In this document: positions 38,274 through 46,135 of the stretch, piece by piece
How the letters are laid out: every line of letters starts with the position of its first letter
How positions within the stretch are numbered: position 1 is the stretch's first letter
Assembly: GCF_017876655.1 (NCBI RefSeq)
Contig: NZ_JAGIOK010000001.1
Location: 1,550,001-1,614,000 of the forward strand
Length of the DNA stretch: 64,000 nucleotides
Source of the DNA: Microbacterium imperiale
GTDB lineage: Bacteria; Actinomycetota; Actinomycetes; Actinomycetales; Microbacteriaceae
Reading direction: 5' to 3'
The notes under the pieces: model-generated
Told to the model about the DNA's origin: nothing
What the model saw: only the letters and a program-made list of their open reading frames with translations
The model's database searches: none
Program-made: the position numbers and the translations under genes

Positions 38274-38708
38274 CTACGCGGTCTGCGTCGGCTCGGACGT
38301 CGGCGGCAGGACGAAGGCGCCGGTCTCGCCCGGATTGACCGCGATTTCCCAGCGGAACCCGTCCGGGTCGGAGAAGTAGCCCGAGTACCCACCCCACTCG
38401 CGCGGACGTCCGGCGCTCACCGGCGCGCCGAGCGCCGCCGCCTCGGCCAGCACGGCGTCGACCTCCGCCGGTGTCGCGACGTTATGAGAAAGCGTCAGCG
38501 GCGCGACTCCAGGGGTCGGCGCCTCGCCGATCTCGGCGACGAAGCCCTCAGCGGACCAGAGCGAGAGGACCAGGCGGTCGGCCACGGGCAGCATGATGAC
38601 GTCAGCGCCGTCGAAGATCGGCTTCCACCCGAGCCCGTGCACGTAGAACGTTCGGCTGCGACCGAGATCGGCGACGGCCAGGGTGATGAAGCTCAGGCGC
38701 TGTTCCAT
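38274..38708 (-). CDS. VOC superfamily (glyoxalase-like) protein
   Basis: A 144-residue protein with two betaalphabetabetabeta modules. It starts MEQRLSFITLAVADLGRSRTFYVHGLGWKPIFDGADVIMLPVADRLVLSLWSAEGFVAEIGE and continues GVAPLTLSHNVATPAEVDAVLAEAAALGAPVSAGRPREWGGYSGYFSDPDGFRWEIAVNPG. The metal-site pattern is partial, with His in SHNV and Glu in RWEIAVNP, so it may bind a metal but is not a classical glyoxalase I. It may be dioxygenase-like or a resistance-type sequestration protein. No operon partner; LuxR lies 55 bases away on the same strand. Confidence 0.9.
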   Translation of the reverse strand: MEQRLSFITLAVADLGRSRTFYVHGLGWKPIFDGADVIMLPVADRLVLSLWSAEGFVAEIGEAPTPGVAPLTLSHNVATPAEVDAVLAEAAALGAPVSAGRPREWGGYSGYFSDPDGFRWEIAVNPGETGAFVLPPTSEPTQTA

Positions 38709-38763
38709 GGCGTGAGTCTGGCACTCGATCCCGACCGACGCACCGCGGCGGAGGCCCCGACGC

Positions 38764-41385
38764 TCACCGCTTGGCCGAGGCGGAGAGGACCGCGATCTCG
38801 CCGCGGCTGGATGCGCCGGTCTTGCGCCTGATGTTGCGGATATGGTTCTCGACGGTGCGGACACTGAGCACGAGCTTCCCCGCGATCTGACCGTTGGACA
38901 TGCCCCCGGCGATGAGCTGGACGATCTCGATCTCGCGAGGCGTGAGGAGAGAAGCGGGTCGGCTGCGCCTGGTTCGGTTGGCGTTGGCGTCCGAGATTTC
39001 GCGTGCGATAGTCCGCGCCTGCGCCGCACGCCCGAACTCGCCCTGCTCCTTGAACAGGTGCGCGGCGATGTTGTAGTACTTCAAAGCCTCACCGGGGACG
39101 CCGTTCTCGAGCAGTGCTCGGGCCGCCTGCTCGACCCGCTGAGCGTCCTGGTCGTACGCCGCCGCGCGAGCTTCGAGGAAGGCGACATACATCGCTCCGC
39201 CGAGCCGCGTTCCCTGATCGCCGATCTGCGCGGCAAGGTCGGGGTCATAGTGCACGTAGAGTGACGCCAGCGCGGTGATGTCCGCCGACAGGTGAAATCC
39301 TCGCCGACGCGCATCGTGGATCATGTCCGCGAAGATGCCGGCCGCGATCTTCGTCGCGCCACTCGCGGCTACAGAGAACGCCTCCGCCCAGCGGCTGTCG
39401 CCGAGCAGCATCCCGATCGACGTTCCCTGAATCCGTTGGGCGTGTTCGCGATACCCCGAAGCGGCTCCCTCATGCCCGCTGCGGGTGGAGATCACCGCCA
39501 TCAGCACGAGAACGGCGCGGTCGGGACTGAAGTACAGGTTCTTGGCGCTGATACCCGTGCTGAGCAAGACCGCGAGGGCATCCTGAGCCTCGTCCAGGTC
39601 CCCGAACGCCAGCTGAGCGAGCGCACCCAGATAGGAGTACGCGGCGAACCCCACCCTGTCCAGCGCGGCGATCGACTGCTGTGCGCCCGTGGTGGCGAGG
39701 TCGATGAGCTCCTGCAGCTCGCCGGAGGCGTACAGGGCCAGGCCTCGCATCAGAACGACGCCCACACGCGACCAGGGGGCCACGTCGTCCTCCATCAGAT
39801 CGAGCAGCGTGAGACAGTCGCCAACCCGCCCGGACAGGAGGTGGCACGCCGCCAGCAGCACGCCGGCGATGTCCGCGCCGGAGCCGCCCGCCGCCGCTCG
39901 TGCACTGAGAATCGACTCGTATTCGGGATCCAGACCATGGATCTCCCAGCGGACGACGCGAGCGAGGGTGTCCAACGTCTCGGCGTGCGCGAACCCCGGA
40001 GCCACCTTCTCCGAGAGCGGCTGAATGGCCTCATCGACAGTCGCGCCTTGCGCCAACAGCCAGCGCGAATGGAAGTGTCGCAGCGTCAACTCGGACTCGT
40101 GGTCGTCACTCGAACCGTAGAAGCGCTGAGACAGCGTCCCGAGCAGGTCATGCACCTCCTGCGGGTCGCTCGGGCCGGTCAGCAGAAGCCCGAGGTACCG
40201 GACAGCGGCGCGCAGACCGCCATCCCGCTTCCACTCGGCCCGCGCTGCGCCGAGCTGCAGATCGAACGCCTCCGCGAACATCCGCGAGATGACCGGAACG
40301 TCGGCGAGCTGCAGCGGACTCGGAGACGATTCGATCCTCGGCTGCGACGTGAGCCCCGGCAGGAGTCTGCTCAAGAGGAGCTCACGTGCGCCCGCATCCA
40401 GGCGGCCGTCTCCTCGCCCGAGCCGCTCGGCGGCTTGGTCCATGATTCTGCGGCGTCGGGCACTCGGCGGCTGATTCAGGAAGTACGCCGCCAAGCCCGG
40501 CGGGTGTACCGCGACGACGGCGTGACGATCCGGACCGACCTCGGCGACGCGGAGAAGCTGATTGTCTTCCAGCTCCTCGACCATTTGCGTGTCCAGCAGG
40601 ATCCACGCCGCGGCGATGTCTACGGTGCCGACTGCGGCGAGAAGTTCCAGCGCATCACGAACCTCCGGGCGGTACGAGTACAGCACGGACTCGTAGGCGC
40701 CTCGGGCGTCGTCCGACCAGATCGTCGGGCCGGCGACCCACTGGTCACTCGAACGCCAGACCAGTCCGTGAGCCAACGCACCGTTCAGCAACGCCACCGC
40801 GAGCCCCGGAATCCCGGCGGATTCCGTATAGATCAGTGCCGAGACGCTCGGAGCCAGCGAGCCGTCGACCCGCTCTTCGAGCAGCGCGTGGAGGGCGTCC
40901 AGCCGGAGGGCGTCGAGTGCGATCTGGACGACGGGGTGCGCGGCCTTGATCAGGAGGTGATCGCTCGGGTCCCGCAACGCACGACGAAGCGTGGACGCCA
41001 CGATAGGGCAACCCAGGAGGCGGTGCAGCTGGATCAGGCTGCTCCACGACGCCGCGTCGAGAAGGTCGGCATCATCGATCACCACAACGCTCCGCCCGCC
41101 CGAGAGGTATCGGGCGAGAGCGTCGCTGATCGCTGCCGGGGTTCCCCCCTCATCGGCCGCTGTTTTCCGATACGCCGGAGGCAGCGCGACCCGCAACGCT
41201 TCGAGCGGCGAGTGGGATGCCGTACCCACCACGTTCAGGACGTTGAGGCCGCGATCCCCCAGGACGCCGCGTACCTGGCGGAGAACTTCGGACCGTCCTG
41301 ACCAACGCACCCCGACGATCTCGACGCTGGTGCCGTTCATGACGAGTTCGACGATCCTCTGCGCCTCCGGCCCACGAATGGACAT
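38764..41385 (-). CDS. Large ATPase-domain LuxR family regulator
   Basis: A 873-residue LAL/MalT-like regulator. The start MSIRGPEAQRIVELVMNGTSVEIVGVRWSGRSEVLRQV has AAGGGAGA upstream. The Walker A motif is degenerate (GVRWSGRSEV, with Arg instead of Lys), while Walker B SVVVIDDADLLD is good. The middle 550 residues are tetratricopeptide-like helices. The C-terminal LuxR domain is SLLTPREIEIVQLIAGGMSNGQIAGKLVLSVRTVENHIRNIRRKTGASSRGEIAVLSASAKR. It is the last gene after the fibre operon on the same strand, 217 bases away, and is the best candidate regulator of it. Confidence 0.92.
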   Translation of the reverse strand: MSIRGPEAQRIVELVMNGTSVEIVGVRWSGRSEVLRQVRGVLGDRGLNVLNVVGTASHSPLEALRVALPPAYRKTAADEGGTPAAISDALARYLSGGRSVVVIDDADLLDAASWSSLIQLHRLLGCPIVASTLRRALRDPSDHLLIKAAHPVVQIALDALRLDALHALLEERVDGSLAPSVSALIYTESAGIPGLAVALLNGALAHGLVWRSSDQWVAGPTIWSDDARGAYESVLYSYRPEVRDALELLAAVGTVDIAAAWILLDTQMVEELEDNQLLRVAEVGPDRHAVVAVHPPGLAAYFLNQPPSARRRRIMDQAAERLGRGDGRLDAGARELLLSRLLPGLTSQPRIESSPSPLQLADVPVISRMFAEAFDLQLGAARAEWKRDGGLRAAVRYLGLLLTGPSDPQEVHDLLGTLSQRFYGSSDDHESELTLRHFHSRWLLAQGATVDEAIQPLSEKVAPGFAHAETLDTLARVVRWEIHGLDPEYESILSARAAAGGSGADIAGVLLAACHLLSGRVGDCLTLLDLMEDDVAPWSRVGVVLMRGLALYASGELQELIDLATTGAQQSIAALDRVGFAAYSYLGALAQLAFGDLDEAQDALAVLLSTGISAKNLYFSPDRAVLVLMAVISTRSGHEGAASGYREHAQRIQGTSIGMLLGDSRWAEAFSVAASGATKIAAGIFADMIHDARRRGFHLSADITALASLYVHYDPDLAAQIGDQGTRLGGAMYVAFLEARAAAYDQDAQRVEQAARALLENGVPGEALKYYNIAAHLFKEQGEFGRAAQARTIAREISDANANRTRRSRPASLLTPREIEIVQLIAGGMSNGQIAGKLVLSVRTVENHIRNIRRKTGASSRGEIAVLSASAKR

Positions 41386-41602
41386 GCGGGGGTCTCCCTT
41401 CTCACGCGTCATCACGTTCCCGATGACGCCCATGACTGCGAACCGCGGTCCCGTTGGGGCCGACACTGCCACAACTGGCGCTCGTCCGCAGGCAGGCGGA
41501 ACCTCAGTCCGCGGCGCGCCGTCGACCCCAGCGCCGCACGAGATACCTGATCGTCGGTCAGCGACTGCTCGGAGAACCGGTGCCGGCGCATCCTTTGCGG
41601 AT

Positions 41603-42571
41603 TCAGCCCAGGACCTGCTCGCAGGCGCATTCCCGGCAAAGGGTCTCGGGTCGCTGCTGAGGGCTGCGGACTGTGATCCGGCGTTCGTCGGAAGGGATGC
41701 TGCGGTCGCAGTCGTCGCAGCGGTGGTCGCGGCGTCTCAGGGCGAGCACCAGCAGGCCGAGCAGCGTGAGGGCGATGGCGGCGGCGATGGCGGCGAGGGC
41801 GAGCTGACCGCCGCTCACGGCGAGTGCGGGTGGGCGGGGTCCTCCGGCGCCGGTTTCTCCGCGCATCTCGACGCCGACATCGAAGCGAAGCAGGGTGGAC
41901 TCAGCGCCGAGCGACCGCGACCCTCGCGTTTCGCGCGGCATCTCGAACCCAACGGTGATGTGCGCGGTCTCGTCGCGGTTGAGGGCGAGTTCGGCGATCT
42001 CGACGCGACGGTCGGCGGCGAGGGCGGAGAAGCTCTGCCGGCCGCTGATGCCGGCGATCTCCCAGAAGATCGTGATGTCCTCCCCCAGCCGCGGGTTGTT
42101 CGCCGCGGCCGGAACCTGCTCGTCGAAGTCCATCGTCACGGTCATGACCGCGTCGGCGGGGCCGGCGTTGACGACATCCAGGGTCCGCACGGTTCGGTCC
42201 CCGGGGACCACGACGCGGTCGCCGATGAAGCTGGTCTCGGCACGGGCGTACGGTACGCCGTGCCAGTCGAGGTGGATCGCGGGGCCGTTCCACTGCGCCT
42301 CGACGACGGTCGCGACCTCACCGCCGCTGATGATCGGCTGAGCACTCCGCCGCTCCGCCCCCGCCTCGGCTACGGACCCGTGCGCCGTGCTGGTCGTACG
42401 GGTGCCGAAGGTCGGCAGCGCGCCGGCGGCGGCGACACCGGCGGTCGCGGTCAGGAGGAGGGCCGCGGTCAGGAGCGCGGCGATCAAACGTCCACGGGGG
42501 CTCAGCCCGGAGGCGGCGATGGGGATCGCCGGGTCGATTCGGGCTGGGCCGGGAACGCGGGAGGCGGTCAT
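41603..42571 (-). CDS. Exported membrane-anchored protein with cytoplasmic Cys4 tail
   Basis: A 322-residue protein from the ATG that overlaps the signal peptidase stop by 4 bases. N-terminal hydrophobic segment LIAALLTAALLLTATAGVAAAGALPTFG (cleavable or signal-anchor). The extracytoplasmic domain, about residues 55-250, is beta-rich (EAQWNGPAIHLDWHGVPYARAETSFIGDRVVVPGDRTVRTLDVVNAGPADAVMTVTMDFDE). A second helix follows (LALAAIAAAIALTLLGLLVLAL), and the cytoplasmic tail has HRCDDCDRSI and PETLCRECACEQVLG, giving C-x2-C ... C-x2-C-x-C, a zinc-ribbon-like arrangement. The role is unknown; it is a fixed member of the signal-peptidase operon. Confidence 0.8.
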   Translation of the reverse strand: MTASRVPGPARIDPAIPIAASGLSPRGRLIAALLTAALLLTATAGVAAAGALPTFGTRTTSTAHGSVAEAGAERRSAQPIISGGEVATVVEAQWNGPAIHLDWHGVPYARAETSFIGDRVVVPGDRTVRTLDVVNAGPADAVMTVTMDFDEQVPAAANNPRLGEDITIFWEIAGISGRQSFSALAADRRVEIAELALNRDETAHITVGFEMPRETRGSRSLGAESTLLRFDVGVEMRGETGAGGPRPPALAVSGGQLALAAIAAAIALTLLGLLVLALRRRDHRCDDCDRSIPSDERRITVRSPQQRPETLCRECACEQVLG

Positions 42572-43497
42572 TGCTCGCTCCAAGGTCGGGTCGGGGACGA
42601 GGACCGGGCAGTCTCATCCGGGGCGGCGTCGCGCAGGGTCTGCTCGATCGCATCGAAAGTCGGGGCGTCAAGGTCCGCACCCGCGAAAGCCGACGGCGAC
42701 ACCGGCAACGACAGGGGTTCCTCAGGCGCTACGACGCGGCGCAAGGCGAGCTCCAATTCGCGTTCGCGTAATGCGAGCTCCCTTTCGCGGAGGGCGAGCT
42801 CGCGCTCGCGCAGTGCCCTGTCGTCCTCCGCCGACACAGCAGCCGCGGCTCCAGAGGACGGCGAAGGAGCCGACTCGTCGGCTCCCGTGGGGCGCGGCAC
42901 GGTGATGACGGTGGAGCGGGAGCGGCGTGGTGCGAACAGCATCCACCCGACGACGACGACGCCGATGCCCGCGGCGAGGAGGAACGGGTTGTCGGCCACC
43001 CATTGGCGGGCCCAGCCGAGTCCCGGCACTCCGAACAGGAACACTCCCCGCACCTGCTGTGGCGATACCGGAGCATCCGCCGAACTGTTCGCGTCACCTT
43101 GCGTGATGAGCCGGCAGTCGGTGCCGTCGTCGAACGCGCCGATCGTCTTCCCCACCACCCGGTGGGTGATGAGGGTCGGGTCGTTGGGTTCGGGGAAGAA
43201 CGTGACGATCGACCCGATGGACACGTCGGAGCACACGTCGCGCTCCTCGATGCCTTTCACCGCGATGACGTCGCCGGCAGAGAACGTCGGTTCCATCGAT
43301 CCGGACAGCACCGTCAGAGAATCACCGCCCATCAGGCGCGGCACAGCCACCAGCGCGATGACTGCGGCGACGACAACGACCACGATCGCCGACGAGACGG
43401 CGCGAGCGGCGATCTGCCAGGGCGAGTCGAACCACGGTGTGGCGTTCACGCGAGCGCGCCCTCGGCTGCGTTCACGCGTTCGCAGACCGGACACCAT
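42568..43497 (-). CDS. sipW: ER/archaeal-type signal peptidase I (SipW-like)
   Basis: A 309-residue membrane peptidase that should cleave the alternate-type signal peptides of the neighbouring exported proteins. Catalytic Ser67 sits in LTVLSGSMEPTFSAGDVIAV, and His112 in PTLITHRVVGKT takes the place of the bacterial Lys, so it is the SipW/ER type. TM helices: AVSSAIVVVVVAAVIALVAV and FLLAAGIGVVVVGWMLFA. The cytoplasmic tail has the heptad repeat RERELALRERELALRERELELA, an unusual coiled-coil extension. The gene lies just after a strong hairpin that follows the major exported protein. Confidence 0.95.
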   Translation of the reverse strand: MVSGLRTRERSRGRARVNATPWFDSPWQIAARAVSSAIVVVVVAAVIALVAVPRLMGGDSLTVLSGSMEPTFSAGDVIAVKGIEERDVCSDVSIGSIVTFFPEPNDPTLITHRVVGKTIGAFDDGTDCRLITQGDANSSADAPVSPQQVRGVFLFGVPGLGWARQWVADNPFLLAAGIGVVVVGWMLFAPRRSRSTVITVPRPTGADESAPSPSSGAAAAVSAEDDRALRERELALRERELALRERELELALRRVVAPEEPLSLPVSPSAFAGADLDAPTFDAIEQTLRDAAPDETARSSSPTRPWSEQ

Positions 43498-43544
43498 GGC
43501 TCCTCCTCTCCGCGGCTGAAGCCGCTGCTTCGGTTGGTTGGGGG

Positions 43545-43581
43545 CCGCGCAGCCCGCCGTCGGGCACGGCGGGCTGCGCGG
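43545..43581. terminator. Strong hairpin between exported protein and signal peptidase genes
   Basis: Perfect 16-base arms CCGCGCAGCCCGCCGT and ACGGCGGGCTGCGCGG with a 5-base loop (CGGGC) lie between the stop of the 269-residue exported protein and the sipW start. It is a candidate attenuator that would yield much more exported protein than peptidase. No T-tract follows. Confidence 0.8.
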
Positions 43582-43608
43582 GGGTCAGAAGACCCGGGAC
43601 GCGTCAGA

Positions 43609-44418
43609 TCAGCTGAACTGAGCGCCCGTGTCACGCACCTGCGTCAGGTTCAGCGTGAGGTCCGCGATCGTGTCGCTGAGGGTCACGTCGGTGCGGTCGG
43701 TGACGGTGATCGCGTCGGGCGAGTACTGGAACTTGCCGTTCGGGTCCTCGAAGAACGACGCGTACACCACGACGTTCAGATCCGCCGTCGTGCCGGGCAT
43801 GCCGAACACCGCGGTCTGAGCGGCAACACCGTCGACCGGCGTCGCCTCACCCAGGGTGCCGTTGGTCGCATCGTCCTGACCGCTGGCCTGACCCTCGGTC
43901 GGCGCGGCCAAGTACAGCAGCGGCGCATCCGCACCCGTGGGCAGGGCGGTCTCGCTCACGAGCAGCTCGTCGCCGTAGTAGACCTCGTAGCTGTAGAACA
44001 TGCCCGAGATGCCGGAATCGATCTGGTCCAGTCCGTCCAGGCCGACACGCGCCACGAGGTTGTCGCCCTCGAGGGTGACCGTGGTCTCGAACGACGCCGC
44101 GACCTTGTCGCCCGGGGCGATACGCCACGTGTTGATGTCGTCGATCTGGTGACCCGGCTGCGAACCATCGGTCGAACCGACCGTCTCCGTGCCGTCCAGA
44201 CGGTCGTTCGAGACATCCCAGAACGAGGTGTCCTGCAGCTGTGCGATGTTCAGGTCACCGGCGGTGATCGTGCCGCCGGAGAAGGTGTCGGAAGCGGACC
44301 ACAGCGCGAAGGTCGAGCCTCCCAGCAGCAGGGCGGACGCACCGGCGGCGACCCACACCACGCCACGGCGGCGCTTCTTCTCCTCGGTGACCACGAGGAT
44401 CTGATCGTTGTTCGTCAT
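43609..44418 (-). CDS. Alternate-type signal peptide exported protein, probable major fibre subunit
   Basis: A 269-residue protein. MTNNDQILVVTEEKKRRRGVV then WVAAGASALLLGGSTFALWSASDTFSGGTITAGDLNI is the alternate-type signal peptide of SipW substrates (TasA/camelysin style: hydrophobic stretch, ALW, then GxxTAGDL). The mature part is a beta-rich domain with few Cys (DVSNDRLDGTETVGSTDGSQPGHQIDDINTWRIAPGD). It is the closest exported protein to sipW and sits upstream of the attenuator hairpin, as expected for a highly expressed subunit. Fibre formation is inferred from Bacillus TasA. A good ribosome site (AAGGAG) lies before the ATG. Confidence 0.88.
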   Translation of the reverse strand: MTNNDQILVVTEEKKRRRGVVWVAAGASALLLGGSTFALWSASDTFSGGTITAGDLNIAQLQDTSFWDVSNDRLDGTETVGSTDGSQPGHQIDDINTWRIAPGDKVAASFETTVTLEGDNLVARVGLDGLDQIDSGISGMFYSYEVYYGDELLVSETALPTGADAPLLYLAAPTEGQASGQDDATNGTLGEATPVDGVAAQTAVFGMPGTTADLNVVVYASFFEDPNGKFQYSPDAITVTDRTDVTLSDTIADLTLNLTQVRDTGAQFS

Positions 44419-44498
44419 GTCGTTGTATCTCCTTGGTGGTGAGCGCAGGGCAAGTCAGCGGTATCGGCGCTCGTCGACACCGCCGAAGGCGGAAAGAG

Positions 44499-45401
44499 TC
44501 AAAGACTTGGTGAGAAGTCGGGGTTGAGGTTCGTGACGGTGGGTCGCAGAGCGATCACGACATCGGGCTCAGTTGAGCCGTCGGGATAGAGGTCGGCTTC
44601 CCAGCCACCGCGGCCGAAGGCGGGCGCACCGTCTTCGCCGACGCCCTCTGCCTCGGCGAGACTGCGGTAGGTGCCCGCCATGTCGAGCGAGGGCGGCACA
44701 CCGACAGCGGCGTGCCAGTCGTCAATGGCTCCCGCTTGCGCACCGTTCAGACCGACGGCCACGACCTGGGCCGTGTTGCGGTAGCGGCCGTCCTCTTCGG
44801 CGTTCCACTCGACCGCTGCGCACCACTCCTGCGCCGTCGATTCGCCGGGGATGCCGGCGCCGGGCTCTTGCAGGACCTGGTCGTCACCGTCGAACACGTA
44901 GATGTTGCGGCCGTCGGCGTCGTCGGGAAGCGCGGGGATCGCCGAGCAGTCACCGCCCAGCCCGGCGCGGTAGATCTTCATCGTCGACTTGCCGAGCACC
45001 GTGTTCGGCCGGGCATGGCCGGATGCCAGGTCGTAGACCTCGTCGCCGAAGCGCTGCTCGCGGACCTCGACGTCGTAGTTCATGCCCGTGATTCCGAGGG
45101 CCGAGCCCTGCGCGGTGAAACGCCAGATCAGCGGTTCCGTCGTCTCCTCAGGCGGCGTCAGGATCTCGGCCAGCCGCGAGCCCGGCAGCACGACGGTGAC
45201 CGCATCTCCGTCGTTCGACGACATGATCGCCTGCGGGGCGTTAGAGGGGTATGCACCGAATGCGACGGATCCGACCGGGAACGAGGGCACGCTGATGCGG
45301 GTCGAGGCGTTCCACAGCGCGTTCGCGAGGGCGGCGCCGGTCAAGACGAGGCCGACCGCAACTCCGCTGGCAACGAGCCGCTGCGTCGTCGCGCGCTTCA
45401 C
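44499..45401 (-). CDS. Exported SipW-locus protein, 300 residues
   Basis: MKRATTQRLVASGVAVGLVLTGAALANALWNASTRISV is a signal-peptide-like N terminus with the ALW motif of SipW substrates, but the TAGDL part is replaced by SVPSFPVGSVAFGAY. The mature part (about 265 residues) contains Cys in GGDCSAIP and AQEWCAAVEWNA and patterns such as VDVEVREQRFGDEVYDL-like segments. It is beta-rich and may be a minor subunit or tip protein. The GTG start overlaps the upstream stop by 4 bases (GTGA), so it is translationally coupled. Confidence 0.8.
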   Translation of the reverse strand: MKRATTQRLVASGVAVGLVLTGAALANALWNASTRISVPSFPVGSVAFGAYPSNAPQAIMSSNDGDAVTVVLPGSRLAEILTPPEETTEPLIWRFTAQGSALGITGMNYDVEVREQRFGDEVYDLASGHARPNTVLGKSTMKIYRAGLGGDCSAIPALPDDADGRNIYVFDGDDQVLQEPGAGIPGESTAQEWCAAVEWNAEEDGRYRNTAQVVAVGLNGAQAGAIDDWHAAVGVPPSLDMAGTYRSLAEAEGVGEDGAPAFGRGGWEADLYPDGSTEPDVVIALRPTVTNLNPDFSPSL

Positions 45402-46135
45402 GAGGACGCTCCGTTCTTAACCCCCGGTGAGCCGGGACGGACTTGGTCGAGCGAGACGGTGAGGTCATCCAGCGTCCAGGCTGCGGGCCCGAACGTCGCG
45501 ACCGGCCGCCACAGGTAGTCGCCGCGGACGTGGGTTGTGACGATGACGAGCCAGTCGTCGGTCTGCCCTGCGGACGAGCTTTCGAGGCCCGGCACGGTCG
45601 TCGGCGTTCCCACGGGGATCTCGTCGGTCACCGGGGTGGAGGTGCCGTCCTCGTCCGCGCGCTCGACACGGTAGGTCGCGACGACGCTGCCGTCGGCGAG
45701 CTCCGAGGTGAGGGCCGGCCGCGAGTCGACCGACAACTCGGCCTGTAGGTTCTCGCCCTGCAGGGTCGTCTGGATCGGGATGACGACCTCGACGATGTCG
45801 CCGGGCATGGAGGGGAAGTCCGCTGCCGCCATCTCGAGCGAACCGGACGCTGGATCAGTGACGCCGGGGGTGACCTGCTGCCAGTAGCCGTCGCCGCGGG
45901 TGATGTTCAGATCGCCCGCCGTGATCGGCGCCCCGGCGAACGTGGCCGAGCCCGACCACAGCGCCAAGGTCGCCCCGCCCGCGCCGAGCAGCAGGGCCGC
46001 CGCGGCGCCCCCGGCCAGCAGCACACTCGCACGCCGACTGAACGGCCAGGTCCGTGCCCGTTCGCCCGCGGGACGGACGTGCTCCGAGCGCAGCTCGCGG
46101 CGGGTGGGGCCGGCGGCGTTCGCCGCCCCGGTCAC
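45398..46135 (-). CDS. Alternate-type signal peptide exported protein, 245 residues
   Basis: GTG start at 46135, sharing GTGA with the stop of the beta-helix gene and with GGGAAG upstream; a longer frame starting 15 codons earlier would overlap that gene by 49 bases and is less likely. The N terminus is VTGAANAAGPTRRELRS, then RASVLLAGGAAAALLLGAGGATLALWSGSATFAGAPITAGDLNI, a textbook SipW-substrate signal peptide. The mature domain is beta-rich (GSLEMAAADFPSMPGDIVEVVIPIQTTLQGENLQAELSVDS), similar in style to the 269-residue protein, so it is probably a paralogous subunit. Confidence 0.85.
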   Translation of the reverse strand: MTGAANAAGPTRRELRSEHVRPAGERARTWPFSRRASVLLAGGAAAALLLGAGGATLALWSGSATFAGAPITAGDLNITRGDGYWQQVTPGVTDPASGSLEMAAADFPSMPGDIVEVVIPIQTTLQGENLQAELSVDSRPALTSELADGSVVATYRVERADEDGTSTPVTDEIPVGTPTTVPGLESSSAGQTDDWLVIVTTHVRGDYLWRPVATFGPAAWTLDDLTVSLDQVRPGSPGVKNGASS

